A DNA stretch of 64,000 nt from Bacillota bacterium (GCA_023436305.1 JAEZJQ010000029.1:23910-87909); one strand, 5' to 3'. Positions 47,001-54,357 are shown, counted from the first letter of the stretch. Numbers and translations are program-made. The notes: generated by a model not told the origin, from the sequence alone.

Positions 47001-48376
47001 GTCCGGTAAACGCAATTCAATTGGACGCGATTCCCGATCTCGTTCAATAGTATCATCAGATCGAAAGCAAACGTATTGGTTTGACTATCCAGTTCGTAAG
47101 GGGTAAAATTCAACCCATTGACTTCAAACTGATAATTACTGGTATTAAACTCGGTTTGCGGGTTGAATAGTGTATTAAATAACGGATTACGATTTAAATC
47201 AATGGGTATTTTCAGTTTATCCAAGAGCATTTCATACTGATAATCCTGGTTTTCGAATGTTCTCAGGGTGTTCTGTCTTACTTCCTCCAGGAATTCAGTA
47301 AAGGTTTGGGTAGGTTTGGGATGATTCTTCAACGGTAAGGTATTTACGAACATCCCGATAATATCCTGAAGCTCCGCATATCGCCGCCCGGCCACCGTGG
47401 TGCCGACAGTTATCGCTTCAACTCCGGTAAGCCGGGATAAAAAAAGGTTATATCCGGCCAAAAGAGTCATGAATAACGTGGTTTTCCGTTGAACCGCCAA
47501 TTGTCTTAACTGGAGGGTCAATTCTTCATCGAGCGTGAAGTCCGCGGCCTTGCCCAGGAAACTCATCACTTCCGGCCGGGGGTAATCCGTGGGTAAATTA
47601 AGCTTATGTGTCTCTCCCGTAAAATTCTCCAGCCAATATTTTTCCTGTTGCCTGATAATCTCTACTCCTGAATTGTTTTGCCAGAAAGCAAAATCTTTAT
47701 ATTGAACCGGTAATTCCGGAAGGTTTTCCTCATTGTATAATTTAGCGAATTCCCGCACCAAAACGCTCATGGACATCAAATCGGAAATGATATGATGCAT
47801 ATCATATAACAAGATGTGTTTCTCCGGCCCTATTTTAAGTAATTTAATCCGTAATAAGGGAGCCCGGCTTAGATCGAAGGGTTGAATAAACCGGTTTATC
47901 ATCTCCGGTACCCGGTTTTCATCCAACTCCTGATAATCCACCGTCAATTCCGCTTCCGGATGAATTTGTTGGAACAATTCATCATCACTGAATGTAAAGG
48001 TAGTCCGGAATGCTTCGTGCCGTTTAACCAGTTTTTTAAAGGCTCCCGCCAAACGATCCGGATCCAGTTTGCCTTCAATCCGGGTAGCTCCGGAAATGTG
48101 GTAACCGGTTTGGGCTCCTTCCAGCTGGCTTAAGATATAGAACCGTTTTTGCGCGGAGGTGACTGGATAATATTCTTGCTTTGGCGCCGGTTCAATGGTT
48201 GTATAGGTATTTACCTGTTTTAAGAAATGAATGAGTTCTTCGCGACGCTCTTTCAGTCCGGCGAGCAGTTCCGGGGTTATAGCTCCCTGGGGTGCTTTAT
48301 ATCGGAGGGTATTATTTTCCACCCAAATATGAATATCCAAGTCCCGTAATTGTGATAAAAACTTAACCAAGGACAT
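38081..48376 (-). CDS. Trimodular NRPS: TubC docking-C-A-T-C-A-T-C-A-T plus half-C tail
   Basis: The 3431-aa protein opens with a TubC-type docking domain (residues 1-52; LDIHIWVENNTLRYKAPQGA). Three C-A-T modules follow. Module 1 is C (from 66, HHIISDL near 194), A (about 522-1025) and T (LGGHSL near 1069). Module 2 is C (from 1122, DHIISDG near 1246), A (about 1576-2076) and T near 2127. Module 3 is C (from 2173, HHIIADG near 2304), A (about 2630-3126) and T (LGGNSL near 3186). A domains 1 and 2 are near-duplicates and carry SHSAGAID where FDASVWE is usual, so Asp235 is Ser. The third reads DILQMGMIWK, glycine-like. The final ~200 residues match a condensation C-terminal lobe. I took the ATG at 48376 (AGGGAAGGA upstream) rather than the longer TTG frame. 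There are no E, MT or TE domains. Confidence 0.9.
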   Translation of the reverse strand: MSLVKFLSQLRDLDIHIWVENNTLRYKAPQGAITPELLAGLKERREELIHFLKQVNTYTTIEPAPKQEYYPVTSAQKRFYILSQLEGAQTGYHISGATRIEGKLDPDRLAGAFKKLVKRHEAFRTTFTFSDDELFQQIHPEAELTVDYQELDENRVPEMINRFIQPFDLSRAPLLRIKLLKIGPEKHILLYDMHHIISDLMSMSVLVREFAKLYNEENLPELPVQYKDFAFWQNNSGVEIIRQQEKYWLENFTGETHKLNLPTDYPRPEVMSFLGKAADFTLDEELTLQLRQLAVQRKTTLFMTLLAGYNLFLSRLTGVEAITVGTTVAGRRYAELQDIIGMFVNTLPLKNHPKPTQTFTEFLEEVRQNTLRTFENQDYQYEMLLDKLKIPIDLNRNPLFNTLFNPQTEFNTSNYQFEVNGLNFTPYELDSQTNTFAFDLMILLNEIGNRVQLNCVYRTSLFKRSTIEYFMNEYIRLLKEITLAPGKLLKDYRVFHPHDIRPSKHPVRITAPYREFEAAANRSIVERFEEQVRQYPGRIAAKVGSAALNYESLNRKANQVARLIREKQKGTQPVALLFGNDPDMFTGIIGVLKAGQAYLPLDPTYPKERLAYMLSDSGASLMVTDHQNVTLAAEFGKKIGKKIQVIDIGKINPKTADDNLNLAIGPEQVAYIKYTSGSTGKPKGIPQTHRNVLAFIRRYTNQLHINPEDKVALFSSYSHSAGAIDIFSMLLNGGTLYPFDLKSEGNLRKVADWLIAEGITIFHSVPMVYRYCTDSLAAGEKFSRVRLVVLGGEPILAKDAERLKRYFEKDCVLVNMFGATEVIIGTFGIVDQETEVTGAQVPVGYPVEEVKIYLLDEANREVPVFGVGEIVYESEYLALDYLNLPEKSAESYGPNPLIGEGRVFRSGDLGRMMPDGRLEFLGRKDFQVKIRGYRIELGEIEAALDNIQGIKKSIVAGFEKGEGDYYLAAYYTTTGVEPDKREMRRLLGQKLPDYMIPSYFVKLEKLPLTPNGKVDRKQLPEPEISSIDTGIHYEVPGNEVEAKLADIWRDVLGIEKVGVNDSFFDLGGHSLNATTLISRIRKIFNVEVPLREVFQTPTIKGLAKVLSKAGQSIHSNIEAAPKQDYYPVSAAQKRFYILNQIEGAQTSYNFSSAITIEGKLDQNHLTETLKKIVNRHETFRTSFELIGGELVQRIQPEMEITVDYQELEEYQVAEVISQFIRPFDLSRAPLLRIKLLKVAEEKNILLFDMDHIISDGVSLNILMREFTAFYHGENLPELRIQYKDFAVWQNNQGTDIIQKQEKYWLEKYSKEIPKLDLPTDYPRPAVMNSQGAAFEIGLNQELTFRLKQMAVQREVTLFMIVLAGYNLLLARLTGAEEVIVGTTVAGRRHADLENIIGLFLNTLALKNHPKPQQIFREFLEEVKQNSLQAFENQDYPFETLLDKLEVPRDLSRNPLFNTLLDALNEFDTRNQFEVGGLKFAPYEFERKTTTFDLLIYIYETGNRIQFNCVYRTSLFKRSTIEYLMNEYIRLLDEIVSDPGKLLQDYKVFAPNNIRPSKYLVRITHPYKEFEAATMNQSLVGRFEEQVKQYPGQIAVKMGATAISYESLNKWANQLARMILKEPAKPKPVALLFEHGPEMFAGIAGVLKAGRAYLPLDPTYPKERLAYMLGDSGAALLVADHQNVPLAAELSKKTGKRIHVIDVSKINPRTADDNLNLAIGPEQVAYIKYTSGSTGRPKGIPQTHRNVLAFIRRYTNELHINRDDKVALFSSYSHSAGAIDIFSMLLNGGTLYPYDLKSEGNMRKVADWLIAEGITIFHSVPMVYRYCTESLADGEKLSGVRLVVLGGEPVLSKDVERMKRYFEKECVLVNMFGATEVIIGTFGIAGQETEITGAQVPVGYPVEEVKIYLLNEDNREVPVFGVGEIIYESEYLALDYLNLPEKNAESYGPNPLTGTGRIFRSGDLGRILPDGQLEFLGRKDFQVKIRGYRIELGEIEAALDEIPGIHKSIVAGFDKGEGDYYLAAYYTVVEGREPEKKELRRLLGQKLPDYMIPSYFVRLENLPLTPNGKINRKALPEPEVSGIDTGVDYEAPGNEIEAKLVEIWQEVLGVEKIGINDNFFDLGGHSLNATQVILKIHKELNVELPLREIFNAPVVKELAKRVTRTKGNIYSSIKPVEKREYYPVSAAQKRMYIVNQLDSSGTSYNTPAAIIIENELDKKRLENVFRTLIARHEAFRTSFKIINGEPVQKIHEMADFEIDYDKLGDGRIEKIVREFIRPFDLSKAPLLRVKLIELPQHRHVMIYDTHHIIADGTSTSILTEEFIRLYNGEELPELRIQYKDYTVWQNELLENGKIKEQEAYWSSRFADEIPVLNLPSDYPRPTVQSFEGDQLKFEIGPELALKLNRMAAETGATLYMIFLAALNILLSKYSGQEDIIIGSSIAGRSHADLEKIIGVFINTLAMRNYPARTKTFTGFLAEVKENSLKAYENQDYQFEELVEVLNLPRDLSRNPLFDVMFILQNMSGFKIEKSALKLTPYELENRTAKMDLTLTTSEVDGKLDNTLEYSTQLFTRETVERLMSSFIHILLSVLENPEIKLADIEVLTGPEKRNILEDFNRTKLEYSKEKLIHQLFTEQAEKTPCAVALQYKNETLTYRELNEQANRLAGVLRGHGVKPDKPVAIIVNRSLEMIIGIMAILKAGGAYLPIDPSYPGERIKYMLEDSETGILLIQKELIAKDILKIQFKGTVLDVNDHQLYQGSGAELEQINTARDLAYIIYTSGSTGQPKGVMIEHRAVHNFIQGIRERIDFAAGKTILALTTISFDIFGLETLLALAKGLKVVIASENEQLDPGLLSEMLIQNRIEMLQITPSRLQLLLSDVRYQSCFEQLTEIMIGGEALSESLLEEVRKLTRAKIYNMYGPTETTIWSTVKDLTAGGGVNIGTPIANTQIYIVDDNDQLQPIGVVGELCIAGDGLARGYWKRPELTLEKFVPNLFHDSGIPITSDGFHERKSPNLNPQPDSRMYKTGDLARWLPDGNIEFLGRTDHQVKIRGYRIELGEIENRLLQHEAIHGAAVIDYSGENGLKFLAAYFVAGRELTVTELRASLEKDLPDYMIPASFIQLERIPQTPNGKIDRKALPKVEQHQSDSGVEYVPPQTVIEKQMAGIWQDLLKYDQVGVRDNFFTLGGNSLLVVLMHNRINQLYPGKVDVTDIFVYPTISRLAQFIETGEKAKMIQLEELPFPEDYFGTAAAGSKDQVFKFQIRDSSFVRLKMMAERIGAGLNDFLLAVYVYLLAEISEQQMIVVQTILTDRNQVLPVRIDMDQIADLPNLFQTVKQRYTDTSKSAIYDIEQLSKVRIVKDKFKIIPFFASGYDVTRQNLAYYDLLLNIQSVTHNEIYFTCNYNKQRLKRDAVGNLMTAYLKLIEIIMERMDLQ

Positions 48377-48440
48377 ATTTTCGTCATATCCTTCCCTGTA
48401 ATAATTTACAATTCGGTCCAACGGATTTTACGCCAAAGCC

Positions 48441-50006
48441 TTATTTCCCGAGGGAAATCGCAAATATATGGATATTCGGATAATCGGGTAACGTAATACT
48501 TTTCATTGGCTCGCCATGTTTGAAATAATAGGTTTTGGCAAACAAGTAACCGGTATTATTGGAAATCACCATTTCATGATCTTTTTTTTCAACAATGCCA
48601 CCGTTCCAAGCAATGGCCTCCCCAAATAAAGGCCTTTGGTTAACAAAGTTGGTAAATTCGATGGGTACCTCTTCAACATCTCCATTTTCATAATGAACCA
48701 ATGCTTTTTCAGAAAAACACCCCAAAACGGAACACCCTAACAGCATTATGCTTTTATAACATCCTTCAACGAAATAAATGGTTTGCCCGATACAAGATAT
48801 ATTGTCATAATTATTGCTTGCTACCAGTGGAAGACCAAACTCCATTTGGGAAACAGACCATTTCTCCATTTCGCATGTTTCATTTCGTAAAAAAAATTGT
48901 CCAAGGCCACTTAGGTCCGCGCCACAAACATTATCAGCCGTACCAAAGCCCCTGTTATTTAAGTAATCCCTTAAATCAACAAATGTGATTTCGTTGACGG
49001 AACTATCCGGGGCTGGCTTATTCTCCGGTAAATTAATGGCGGAAGTTTCAATATCCGTTCGGGCGACATTCAAAAGCATATTTGACAACTCTGCTTCCAA
49101 ATCCGCGATTTCAAGAATTTTATCAGCAATATTCCCATAAAATGTTTCATCAACGCGATGTGAATAAAATGATTTGGTTATCAGGTATTTAATGAGATGC
49201 CACTGGTTCGACAGTTCAACAAATTTATCAATGATTGCCGGTAATCCATGAATATTATGGACTTCCAACAGATAATGCAATGCTTTCGAAAATAAAAAAC
49301 GGCTTCGAGCTGCGGTTTCAATTTTTTGCACAATATAAATTTCAAGGGGATTCTCTTTTCGTTTCATTTCAGCCGATAAATCAAACGAAGCACGGATATA
49401 TTCGGCCAGCACCCGAATGGCATTCAATGGATTCGCCTTGTTCCCGCTTTTTGACAATTGTTTGGCGCTATCGATAATTATTTGACGCCAATCAATTTCT
49501 TTTTTTTCTTCACTTATCAGAGAATATGTCACGCAACTCATACTTCCCGGCAATAAGTTTCCGGTATTCATTACTTTCGTACTTACATCCTTATAAAGAC
49601 TGTGAAGATCAATATAATCGATTTCTTTCCGATTTTCATCGAGCCCAATTACCAGTATTGGAGAAATATCTTTGGCGTTTATGGATGACACCAACACCGG
49701 ATATCCTTTTTCCATCTCATTGCTTAAAAAACGCATAACATTTTTTACTTTTTTATACGGGGTTATTCGGATTCCATGATATTTCTCCAAAAGGTTTACA
49801 ATTTCCCAATTGTCAACATATTCCATGTCAACGTTAGATACGTTTGTTTGTCTTAAGCTTGAGTTTTTCGGCGAAAAATCAAATTTCCAGGCATTGATAA
49901 ATATCATTTCGTATCTGCGTTTTAAATGCGAGGCGACGATGGCGACTGCGCTTTCAAAACAAAACATGTCCTTTTCCTGGACCGGTGTAATATTATCAAG
50001 TAACAC
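48441..50006 (-). CDS. BtrH-like (C39-fold) protein, paralogue of 17011-18564
   Basis: The 521-aa product shares its whole length and many motifs with the protein at 17011-18564. Its N-terminus has MFCFESAVAIVASHLKRRYE near residue 14, with the Cys kept. SPILVIGLDENRKEIDYIDL lies near residue 117, and the position where BtrH-like enzymes have His is Pro in both paralogues. The C-terminal part is apparently all-beta, ending IHIFAISLGK. The start is GTG with GGAGG 8 bases upstream. It lies between the second glycosyltransferase gene and the NRPS gene, so the two paralogues sit at either end of the assembly-line genes. It may be a chain-transfer, scaffold or sugar-binding protein. Function not established. 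Confidence 0.65.
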   Translation of the reverse strand: MLLDNITPVQEKDMFCFESAVAIVASHLKRRYEMIFINAWKFDFSPKNSSLRQTNVSNVDMEYVDNWEIVNLLEKYHGIRITPYKKVKNVMRFLSNEMEKGYPVLVSSINAKDISPILVIGLDENRKEIDYIDLHSLYKDVSTKVMNTGNLLPGSMSCVTYSLISEEKKEIDWRQIIIDSAKQLSKSGNKANPLNAIRVLAEYIRASFDLSAEMKRKENPLEIYIVQKIETAARSRFLFSKALHYLLEVHNIHGLPAIIDKFVELSNQWHLIKYLITKSFYSHRVDETFYGNIADKILEIADLEAELSNMLLNVARTDIETSAINLPENKPAPDSSVNEITFVDLRDYLNNRGFGTADNVCGADLSGLGQFFLRNETCEMEKWSVSQMEFGLPLVASNNYDNISCIGQTIYFVEGCYKSIMLLGCSVLGCFSEKALVHYENGDVEEVPIEFTNFVNQRPLFGEAIAWNGGIVEKKDHEMVISNNTGYLFAKTYYFKHGEPMKSITLPDYPNIHIFAISLGK

Positions 50007-50030
50007 TTGAATTACCTCCGTACAATCGAT

Positions 50031-51125
50031 TCAATGGTCATTTCCAGCCACCGTTTTAAATATTTTGGATATGGGAAAGTATTTGGGAGTGCTGTTTCTC
50101 CGCCCCAACAGCTGAATCCATAAATCCAAATCCGTATTCTCCACATAATCATTGACGATGATCTCCATCCGTTTTTCAGCGGAGAGCCGTAAGATCAATT
50201 CCTTGACCTCCTCTAACGAATTACGATCCTTAAAATCGATCTTTTTTCGTGATACCGGTTTTTCTTCAGCGACGGAAAGATAGATATCGGCTTTGCCTTT
50301 AAAAAGATCGATGATGAAATCTCTGGGCAGTTCAAAAGCATGGGGGTGTTTATCGATAAAATAGTTGATATTTCTTTCATATTCCAAATACTTATCCGCG
50401 CCGATGATATCGCTTCCCTCGCCATGATACTGGTGAAGCACTTCCAACCGGCTGTTGATATAAATCTTAATACCGCTTGCATAAGCTTTATATCCCAGAT
50501 CAACGTCTTCGGTCCCCCAGCCTTTATATTGCTCATCAAAACCGCCGGTTTTTTCAAGCCAGGTTCGGGGGATCACCAAATTATTTCCAAATACTTTGAA
50601 CCAGGGATGTTTTAAAGCGGAAATATTATAGGAATATTGATTTAATAAATGATATTTATGCTCGCAAAGTTCAAAATTATCGCCTTTAAATTGCCATTGA
50701 TCAAATACCCGTTCGTTTCGAATGGATTCTAAAGTAACTTCTTCCTGAAGCATGAGCCGGAGTCCCATTAACAAAAGATCTTTTTCCGCGTTATAAAACC
50801 GGTCCACTTCATTCAAGTAATTCCGTCTGACAATAATATCACAGTCAATAAAGGCGATTTTTTCTCCCGCGGCATTCTTCCAGCCGTGGTTTCTCGCTTT
50901 TGATAAACAAGAATTTTCATCCTTCTTCAGATAAAAGTATTTGAGATGATAATTGGTATTCACACCCTTAATACTTTCATACAGGTTGTCATCCGAACCG
51001 TCGTCCACCACGATGACTTCATAGTCGTTTTTATCATGCCCATCCTGGTAATTTAACGCTTCCAAGGTGTTGATAATGTGTTTTTTGCGGTTGTAAACCG
51101 GGATCACAAAACTGGTTTTTATCAT
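50031..51125 (-). CDS. Glycosyltransferase family 2 with GT7-type C-terminal motif
   Basis: The GT-A domain starts TSFVIPVYNRKKHI, with the nucleotide-sugar region EVIVVDDGSDDN near residue 38 and a metal-binding-type FIDCDIIV near residue 92. A later block GGFDEQYKGWGTEDVDLGYK near residue 193 matches the galactosyltransferase C-terminal (Glyco_transf_7C) signature, whose acidic pair is thought to act in catalysis. The length is 364 aa, and the last ~100 residues are unassigned. It is cytoplasmic, with no membrane segment. It is co-operonic with heptose genes and the NRPS, so the donor is plausibly an NDP-heptose or its epimer, and the acceptor the peptide-polyketide or a sugar on it (inference). 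Confidence 0.85.
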   Translation of the reverse strand: MIKTSFVIPVYNRKKHIINTLEALNYQDGHDKNDYEVIVVDDGSDDNLYESIKGVNTNYHLKYFYLKKDENSCLSKARNHGWKNAAGEKIAFIDCDIIVRRNYLNEVDRFYNAEKDLLLMGLRLMLQEEVTLESIRNERVFDQWQFKGDNFELCEHKYHLLNQYSYNISALKHPWFKVFGNNLVIPRTWLEKTGGFDEQYKGWGTEDVDLGYKAYASGIKIYINSRLEVLHQYHGEGSDIIGADKYLEYERNINYFIDKHPHAFELPRDFIIDLFKGKADIYLSVAEEKPVSRKKIDFKDRNSLEEVKELILRLSAEKRMEIIVNDYVENTDLDLWIQLLGRRNSTPKYFPISKIFKTVAGNDH

Positions 51126-51144
51126 GACACAACTCTCTCTTTAT

Positions 51145-52098
51145 TTATCTTTTTTCAATAAGCCACCGGTTATTTTCCAGAAAAGACAATGTTTTTATAA
51201 CCGCCTCTTGGATTGAGAGTTCCGGCCGCCATCCCAAGCTGCGGATTTTGGCCGTATCTAAAAAAACTTGCGGATTATCGCCAATCCATCCTTTCTTTTC
51301 CCCGGAATATTTCAGGGCCGGATTTAAGCCGAGGTTTTTCGTTATCCATGAAATCGAATCATTGACTTCACAAAATTCACTAACCCCCAGGTTAAAAATG
51401 TTCACTTTATCATGGGAATTCTTAATTGCGGTTTGGATTGCCAATATGCAATCCTGGACATAAAGATACGATTTTTTTTGATGGCCGTCGCCTAACACAT
51501 ACAGCTCATCAGGATTGTCCAGCAGTTTTTTATAAAAATCAAATACATGTCCGTGGGAATACCGTTCGCCTAATATGGAGACAAAGCGGAAAATCCACGT
51601 CTGAAAACCGAAACCCTCACAATAGGCTTCAATCAGCCCTTCGGCGGCCAGTTTCGAAGCGCCGTATAATGATGTTTGAATGGGGATGGGGGCATTTTCG
51701 GGAGTTGGAAATATTTTGGCTTCTCCATACATTGCGCTCGTTGAAGAAAAAGCGATCCGTTGGATATGATTGGCCCGCATTGCCTCCAGGACGTTAAAGG
51801 TAGCAATCGTATTTTGCTCCAGGTCCTTCTTCGGATGGGATGTGCCGAAACGGATGTCGGCATTGGCCGCCAAATGATAAACGAAATTACACCCCCGCAT
51901 CGCCTCCGTTAATAAACGGTCATCCAACAAATCCCCTTGAATAAATGTAAAATTGGGATCCATTTCCGCATCGACAAGAAACTCTTTGAATCCCGTCGAA
52001 AGATTATCGTAAGCGATGACTTCATGACCTTCTTTTAAAAGCATATCCACTAAATTACTGCCAATAAAACCGGCCCCTCCCGTTACCAAACAGCGCAT
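51145..52098 (-). CDS. NAD-dependent sugar-nucleotide epimerase/dehydratase (extended SDR)
   Basis: The 317-aa protein begins MRCLVTGGAGFIGSNLVDML, an NAD(P)-binding GxxGxxG motif, and carries the catalytic YGASK (Tyr-x-x-x-Lys) near residue 145 with the upstream SSTSAMYG Ser/Thr. It is most like UDP-glucose 4-epimerases (GalE family). In this gene set it may epimerise or oxidise the NDP-heptose formed by the neighbouring enzymes, rather than a hexose. Specificity cannot be read from sequence. GAGGGAAG precedes the ATG; the spacing to neighbours is 54 and 19 bases, within the operon. Confidence 0.85.
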   Translation of the reverse strand: MRCLVTGGAGFIGSNLVDMLLKEGHEVIAYDNLSTGFKEFLVDAEMDPNFTFIQGDLLDDRLLTEAMRGCNFVYHLAANADIRFGTSHPKKDLEQNTIATFNVLEAMRANHIQRIAFSSTSAMYGEAKIFPTPENAPIPIQTSLYGASKLAAEGLIEAYCEGFGFQTWIFRFVSILGERYSHGHVFDFYKKLLDNPDELYVLGDGHQKKSYLYVQDCILAIQTAIKNSHDKVNIFNLGVSEFCEVNDSISWITKNLGLNPALKYSGEKKGWIGDNPQVFLDTAKIRSLGWRPELSIQEAVIKTLSFLENNRWLIEKR

Positions 52099-52152
52099 TG
52101 TTTTAACTTCCCTCTTTCTTCACTTGAAATGATAAATATAACCGCGATTGTC

Positions 52153-52758
52153 TCAAACGATCATGGATTTTGGAAATTTGTCCGGTTGTTTGAGTTCTTC
52201 ACTTAAGACTTCAGCCAGATAGTGACAAATGAAAATAAAAATAGTCTCGACCAAGTCCGGTTGGTACGATTTTACCGCATAATAAATATCTGAAAATTGT
52301 TCGAGCGCGCCTGAATCCATTCCGGTAACTGCAATTATTTTTAGCCCTTTTACTTTGGCGTATCGAGCTGCTTTGATAATATTTTCATGGGGTTTTAAAG
52401 ATGAGAATATGAAAAGCAAATCATTTTTCCTGGAGCCTGATTTCAAGGATTCAACAAATATATCTTCCAAACTCAGATCATTGGCGACAGCGGTTACAAA
52501 AGACATAGGCTCTGTCAGGATAATGGTGTTTAATCGATAACCTGAATGATTCACCAGATGTTCACTGGCTTTCTTCGCCAAATCATTGGCAAAATGTTCG
52601 GATGTCGCACTGCTGATGCCATTCCCGATGGTGTAGATGGTGTTACGGTCTTTACCGGCTTGTAATAATTCATTCTTAATCATGGATATCAATTCCACAT
52701 TGGTTGTCAATACGAGGCGGCGTATGCTCTCCAGATAATTGGAAAATACATCCTCCAT
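52153..52758 (-). CDS. SIS-domain protein, GmhA-like sedoheptulose-7-phosphate isomerase
   Basis: GmhA converts sedoheptulose 7-phosphate to D-glycero-D-manno-heptose 7-phosphate. The 201-aa product has the SIS phosphate-binding block TIGNGISSATSEHFANDLAK near residue 43, with the His of the GmhA HFA motif kept and Asp where Glu is usual, and a second SIS block LLFIFSSLKPHENIIKAARY near residue 112. The start ATG has AGGAG 8 bases upstream. It is the better candidate of two adjacent SIS genes for a true GmhA. It may work as a mixed oligomer with its neighbour (inference). Confidence 0.75.
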   Translation of the reverse strand: MEDVFSNYLESIRRLVLTTNVELISMIKNELLQAGKDRNTIYTIGNGISSATSEHFANDLAKKASEHLVNHSGYRLNTIILTEPMSFVTAVANDLSLEDIFVESLKSGSRKNDLLFIFSSLKPHENIIKAARYAKVKGLKIIAVTGMDSGALEQFSDIYYAVKSYQPDLVETIFIFICHYLAEVLSEELKQPDKFPKSMIV

Positions 52759-52817
52759 GCAATCAACTCCTATTAATCCTATTTTGCAACGTCGAAGTAA
52801 TCATCATAAAAGTGAAA

Positions 52818-53363
52818 CTATAAACACTGATGCAACCAGTTTACAATGGCATGAATATAAATATAATGAATGTTTTCAATTTGTTGCATATTGTCCGAAG
52901 GCGCAAATACAATTTTATCAACCATCGTTTTCAATTTTCCCCCAGTTAAACCAGTCAAACCAATAATATTAAGCCCCATCTCCTTGGCATTTTTTACGGC
53001 CGCCAATATATTCGGGGAACTCCCACTACCGCTTATCACGATCAGAAGATCGTTATGATTGGCAGCCCGTAGCTGGAGATTGAATATATTTTGATAACCG
53101 TATTCATAAGCCAATGCCGATACGGTTACCATATTTGAATTTAAGCTAATTGCGTTTACCCGGAGGTTTAACCGAATACCCATTTGTAACAGCAAACTTG
53201 CGAACAAATTTGCGGAGGAACCACTGCCGCCATTGCCGCAAATATAAATTGAGCCGTTATTTTTAATTGTATCCGCGATATTTTGGGCAATCTCTTTTAA
53301 TTGGCCGGTATCGATTTTCTTGGTAATCCGGTTAAACTCAAGTATATGATTGGTTAAATCCAT
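52818..53363 (-). CDS. SIS-domain protein, divergent GmhA-like
   Basis: The 181-aa product shows IYICGNGGSGSSANLFASLL near residue 39 and IVISGSGSSPNILAAVKNAK near residue 107, both typical SIS sugar-phosphate-binding loops. The position of the metal-binding His in GmhA (HFA) is Leu here (LFA). The C-terminal IENIHYIYIHAI keeps the other GmhA-type His residues. So it may be a second isomerase with a different metal use, a non-catalytic partner of the SIS protein next door, or an isomerase for another phosphosugar. It is co-transcribed with the heptose kinase. Confidence 0.75.
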   Translation of the reverse strand: MDLTNHILEFNRITKKIDTGQLKEIAQNIADTIKNNGSIYICGNGGSGSSANLFASLLLQMGIRLNLRVNAISLNSNMVTVSALAYEYGYQNIFNLQLRAANHNDLLIVISGSGSSPNILAAVKNAKEMGLNIIGLTGLTGGKLKTMVDKIVFAPSDNMQQIENIHYIYIHAIVNWLHQCL

Positions 53364-53382
53364 TCACCATCCACTTCCTTTT

Positions 53383-54357
53383 TTAATCACTAAAGACTAT
53401 ACCCGATCCATACGGTTCAAACCGGAAGGGTATCCATTTTAAATCGTTTAAGACCTGTTTAAGTCTTTCCTGATTCGGATTCTCACAGTAAAATAGTAAA
53501 AAACCTCCCCCTCCGGCACCGAGCAGCTTACCGCCCAAAGCGTCATTTTGGATTGCCGCATTATATAAATCATCAATTTTTGAGGAAGAGATCGTGGCCG
53601 CTAACTCCCGTTTCATCATCCACCCTTTATCCAACAATTCTCCAAAACGCTTATATTGGTTATCATTGACCAGAATCTCTTTTACGTCTTTTACCAAATC
53701 TTTCATCGCGTGATAATAATCATACTTTGCCGCTATCTTTTCCACCTGATCCTGGAGAATCGACCTTGCGCTACGGGTGATTCCGGTATAAAACATAATC
53801 AAATTTTCATTCAAGCTAAATATTGATTCCTGGGAAATCTTAACCGGTTCCACCAGGACGCTTTCATCGTGGTTAAATTGAATGTAATTGATTCCCCCAA
53901 ACGCGGCCGCATATTGATCCTGTTTTCCAATCGGTTCGTTTAAAATGTCAATTTCAATTTTACAGGCTTCTTGGGCCAGTTTTTCCGCGCTTGGACGAAC
54001 GCCGATATAGGCATATAAGGCATTGAGTAACCCAACGGTGAACGAACTGGAAGAACCGAGTCCGGTTTTGGAAGGGATATCGGCCAATGATACAATTTCA
54101 ATCCCTGTATTGATCCCTACCAATTTTAAAGCGTTTCTGATGATGGGATGTTCAATTTTATCGGCCGAATCCACAATCTCCGTGGTTGAATAACTTGCCC
54201 TTATGGTGTTATCAAATCTTTTATTCACCGATATATATACGTATTTATCGATTGTTGCGCTTATTACCGCACCATACGAATTGTTTTTGTAATATTCTTT
54301 GATATCCGTCCCTCCTCCCACAAAACTGATTCGGAGAGGTGTCCTGGAAATGATCAT
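53383..54357 (-). CDS. hddA: D-glycero-D-manno-heptose 7-phosphate kinase (GHMP family)
   Basis: HddA phosphorylates heptose 7-phosphate at C1 with ATP to give the 1,7-bisphosphate. The 324-aa protein opens MIISRTPLRISFVGGGTD, the hallmark of this GHMP subgroup, and has the ATP-binding motif TGLGSSSSFTVGLLNAL near residue 97. GKQDQYAAAFGGINYIQF near residue 143 and the C-terminal KLLGAGGGGFLLFY near residue 278 complete the pattern. Length is standard. AGGAAG precedes the ATG, and it lies 10 bases after the fused nucleotidyltransferase/phosphatase gene, whose products act on its product. The same family includes fucokinases, but the gene context favours heptose. Confidence 0.87.
   Translation of the reverse strand: MIISRTPLRISFVGGGTDIKEYYKNNSYGAVISATIDKYVYISVNKRFDNTIRASYSTTEIVDSADKIEHPIIRNALKLVGINTGIEIVSLADIPSKTGLGSSSSFTVGLLNALYAYIGVRPSAEKLAQEACKIEIDILNEPIGKQDQYAAAFGGINYIQFNHDESVLVEPVKISQESIFSLNENLIMFYTGITRSARSILQDQVEKIAAKYDYYHAMKDLVKDVKEILVNDNQYKRFGELLDKGWMMKRELAATISSSKIDDLYNAAIQNDALGGKLLGAGGGGFLLFYCENPNQERLKQVLNDLKWIPFRFEPYGSGIVFSD

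Noticed and set aside
48377..48421. Longer TTG-started N-terminus for the NRPS
   Set aside because: No ribosome binding site; the docking domain starts right at the ATG at 48376, which has AGGGAAGGA upstream.
51145..52098. Calling the epimerase galE
   Set aside because: Sequence fits the GalE family, but the heptose gene context makes the substrate uncertain, so no symbol was given.
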